Of a stretch of 7,244 nucleotides of DNA, positions 5,542-7,244 are shown in pieces. Below the pieces are notes generated by a model that was given only the letters and a program-made list of their open reading frames with translations, did not search any database and was not told the origin of the DNA. The position numbers and the translations under genes were made by a program. The stretch comes from an uncultured Neisseriaceae bacterium (GTDB lineage: Bacteria > Pseudomonadota > Gammaproteobacteria > Burkholderiales > UBA11063). Position 1 is the stretch's first letter, and each line of letters starts with the position of its first letter. The stretch covers positions 1-7,244 of the forward strand of contig CALFYC010000237.1 in the NCBI GenBank assembly GCA_937952895.1, given 5' to 3'.

Positions 5542-7244
5542 AGAATAAACTGATTCTACATGGCCAGCGCATCTTACGCTACCTAATGTAGTAACCACAC
5601 CTATTAACAATGCAGCATTTGCTGTTGTTACGTCTAATGTAAAACTAGGTGTAAATGTTTCGGCAACACCTGCTCTTAAGGAGGTATGCACTGTTGTGAT
5701 TGCATCTATTACGGTTGTAGTTCCGTTATAGCTACATGTTACTATATATTCTCCACTAAATCCAAAGTAAGGTGCACCAGTTGTTTGATTACTTCCTGTT
5801 AATGTAATTCTATGGATACCTACACCATTGGTATTTGACATACCATTTGGCTTAGTAGCTAATATATATTTAGTATCTCCAGCAGTAGATATATCACCAT
5901 CCGATCCAGAGTTTGTTAGTTGTGTGAATACGTTGGCCGTAGTTTGCCCAACAATCATTACGGATTGTTTAACTGCCGCCTGGTTTGGATAAGGTACCTG
6001 ATAATTGCCCTGAACAACTGCTCCACCAAGAGTTGTGTTGACATTATTACCAGTTAGCACTACTGATAAACCACCGTTTGCAGTACAGTTTACACCAGTA
6101 ATAATAGTTGCATTTGGCTTACTAGCTGTGCCTCCAGAACCGCCCAAGATTCTAGCTGTTGTATTAGTTAGTACATTTGAGTTTGTAGATGCTATGAAAG
6201 GTAAATTTCCCAAGCTGTAACGAGTCGAACCATGCGTTATATGGAAGGAGCCGTCATACTCAATAACCCCTGCTTCTACTGTAGTAAGATTCGTACCACT
6301 GGTAAACTTCAAGGGTGCGGAGCCTGCAATAGTTGTGCCTGCTGGAAGGTGCATCCTAGCAGTGGGCGTAGTCATGTTAAAGCCTACGTTTACTGGAGAA
6401 GTTGTGCTACCAATCACACAGCTATTTGAAGCTGCAACTGCTGCGTTTTTGCCTATTGCTATTATGTTACTTAAAGCTGTTGCTGTTGAAATGGTTGAAC
6501 TTCGTGAAGCTTCCCAGCCTAAATATATTGCGTAGGAGTCATTGGTGCTCTTATGGTCAGCTACAGTACCGCTACCTGCCCTAGCTCCGATTGCAATACT
6601 CCCAGTACCTTTGACAGAGTTGTAGTGAGCTTGTGTACCAATAGAGATTGCCTCAGCAGATGACGGGTCTGAAGAAGTTCTACCAGCTAAGTAACCTATG
6701 CTTACAAGCCCAGTCCCGAGTGAGCCGCTATTTGCATACGAACCTACAGATACCGCCTGTGAACCTGCATAGCATTGATTGCCTACTGCAACCCAGTCAC
6801 TATTAGCACCTAAGCCTGCTGCGCTATCTCCAATAGCAACCCATCTTGTACCCGTAGTACAGCCGCTGCCAGCAGCTTGCCCTATGGCTACAATTTGTGG
6901 CCCAGTAGATGAATTTGCAGCCTCAGCCCCAATCGCCACAATGCCGTTAAGTGCAGTGGAGTTTTCTGCTCCTGCATTAAGCCCAATCAGCACGTTGTGT
7001 TGACTTGTAGTTAACGCATTCCCCGCACCTTTACCTATTACTACATTCTGATAACCAGTATTAAGCAAAGGAGTTGCTGCACCTATTACCACATTCTCGT
7101 AACCACTTGTAAGACCAGTACATTGAGTGCTGCCAACAATAGTATTGCCATAAGCTGTTGTTGCGATAGGAGCGATTGCTTTACCTATTAGAGTATTGTT
7201 TACTCCATAAATAAGTGCACCACTACCTGTGCCATAAGTAAGCG
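5539..7244 (-). CDS. Tail fibre with YadA-like beta-roll repeats, connector and tip (5' end beyond window)
   Basis: The frame is open through the right edge, giving 567 visible residues. A GTG at 7092 lies inside a continuing repeat array and is not the start. Visible residues 16-279 hold about 16 short strands of the type NVVIG, IVAIG, WVAIG or SIAIG, mostly spaced 16-17 residues, as in the left-handed beta-roll head of YadA-type adhesins and many phage fibres. A connector follows at about 285-345: VGFNMTTPTARMHLPAG, then APLKFTSGTNLTT, EAGVIEYDG and STRYSLGNLPF. This is a pattern widely seen in phage fibres. The last 225 residues form the tip region. They include SVVLTGNN, SVMIVGQTT, IHRITLTG and a final beta domain ending HVESVYS, and they resemble the tip of the 645-residue fibre. 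Bases encoding the repeats are clearly more GC-rich than those encoding the tip. The stop is TAA at 5539-5541. It is a structural virion protein; host binding is inferred. Confidence 0.9.
   Translation of the reverse strand, partial: LTYGTGSGALIYGVNNTLIGKAIAPIATTAYGNTIVGSTQCTGLTSGYENVVIGAATPLLNTGYQNVVIGKGAGNALTTSQHNVLIGLNAGAENSTALNGIVAIGAEAANSSTGPQIVAIGQAAGSGCTTGTRWVAIGDSAAGLGANSDWVAVGNQCYAGSQAVSVGSYANSGSLGTGLVSIGYLAGRTSSDPSSAEAISIGTQAHYNSVKGTGSIAIGARAGSGTVADHKSTNDSYAIYLGWEASRSSTISTATALSNIIAIGKNAAVAASNSCVIGSTTSPVNVGFNMTTPTARMHLPAGTTIAGSAPLKFTSGTNLTTVEAGVIEYDGSFHITHGSTRYSLGNLPFIASTNSNVLTNTTARILGGSGGTASKPNATIITGVNCTANGGLSVVLTGNNVNTTLGGAVVQGNYQVPYPNQAAVKQSVMIVGQTTANVFTQLTNSGSDGDISTAGDTKYILATKPNGMSNTNGVGIHRITLTGSNQTTGAPYFGFSGEYIVTCSYNGTTTVIDAITTVHTSLRAGVAETFTPSFTLDVTTANAALLIGVVTTLGSVRCAGHVESVYS
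5542..5823 (-). other. C-terminal tip domain of the upstream fibre
   Basis: This encodes the last 94 residues (GVGIHRITLTG to HVESVYS). The pattern is IH-x-[IL]-T-[LF]-x-G, then a GEYIVTC-like strand, a Thr-rich strand with TTVIDAITTV, TFTPSFTLDV, and a final RCAGHVESV strand. Similar beta domains close many phage fibres. It aligns by eye over its whole length with 3309-3611. Confidence 0.65.
6208..6400 (-). other. LHLPAG-type connector module of the fibre
   Basis: This encodes PVNVGFNMTTPTARMHLPAG, then SAPLKFTSGTNLTTVEAG, VIEYDG and GSTRYSLG. The order 'VG-x(5)-TPTA-x-LHLPAG ... APLKFTSGT-x-LTT-x-EAG-x-IE-[YF]-DG' is a recurrent connector in fibres of environmental phages, usually just after repeats and just before a tip. 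Met replaces the usual Leu in LHLPAG. It separates the GC-rich repeat array from the AT-rich tip. Confidence 0.75.
6406..7244 (-). repeat. YadA-like beta-roll repeat array within the fibre gene
   Basis: About 16 copies of a hydrophobic-x-hydrophobic-Gly strand (NTLIG, NTIVG, NVVIG twice, NVLIG, IVAIG twice, WVAIG, WVAVG, AVSVG, LVSIG, AISIG, SIAIG, AIYLG, IIAIG, SCVIG). Distances between the strand-final glycines are 17, 17, 16, 17, 18, 16, 17, 16, 13, 16, 19, 17, 23, 22 and 14 residues. Two adjacent units are still alike as DNA: 7033-7057 and 7081-7105 match at 22 of 25 bases, 48 bases apart. The array continues beyond the right edge. Confidence 0.85.

Noticed and set aside
6232..6535. Cysteine-rich plus-strand frame resembling a zinc-finger peptide (CFYCSKIR..CGACNSC)
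   Set aside because: It is the antisense of the LHLPAG connector and last beta-roll repeats. The cysteines arise from the complements of Ala and Thr codons (GCA, ACA).
7090..7092. GTG at 7092 as the start of the right-most fibre gene
   Set aside because: The frame continues open for 50 more codons to the window edge and those codons encode further repeat units of the same kind (NTLIG, NTIVG, GYENVVIG). The GTG is an internal Val codon.

Overview
The window looks like part of the late, structural-and-lysis region of a tailed double-stranded DNA bacteriophage or prophage. The three largest products are tail-fibre-like, beta-rich proteins. They are followed by a cell-wall peptidase of the M15 endolysin type and by small unrecognised genes. 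There is no bacterial housekeeping gene, tRNA, rRNA, transposase, integrase or CRISPR array. The base composition is AT-rich, with a more GC-rich block near the right end. Host and phage genus cannot be named from this sequence. A single-domain M15 peptidase without a wall-binding module is more usual for phages of Gram-negative hosts, but that is only a hint.

All seven genes lie on the minus strand and read from right to left. In transcription order they are: (1) a tail-fibre gene whose 5' end lies beyond the right edge (7244 to 5539), made of a YadA-like beta-roll repeat region, an LHLPAG-type connector and a fibre-tip region; (2) an 88-residue small protein (5522-5256); (3) a 645-residue fibre (5243-3306) with three copies of a short connector motif and a tip region resembling that of gene 1; (4) a 797-residue beta-rich structural protein (3292-899) with two copies of a small module; (5) a 69-residue protein (897-688); (6) a 146-residue L-alanyl-D-glutamate peptidase-like endolysin (674-234); (7) the first 74 residues of an unrecognised gene running off the left edge (224-1).

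Intergenic gaps are only 1 to 16 bases. I see no internal promoter or terminator, so the block is probably one transcript. At every junction the ribosome-binding site touches, overlaps or sits within a few bases of the upstream stop codon, which suggests translational coupling.

Functionally this reads as a host-recognition cassette (two related fibres plus a third large appendage protein, with small proteins between them) followed by the lysis enzyme. No holin is visible. The most interesting points are: the homologous tip regions of the two fibres; a sharp GC change inside the first fibre gene at the connector/tip boundary; internal module duplications in all three large proteins; two strong hairpins inside coding sequence; Glu in place of the usual Asp at the endolysin's catalytic position; and a single in-frame TAG separating the endolysin from the next gene. 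I found no convincing evidence of an entirely new kind of system.
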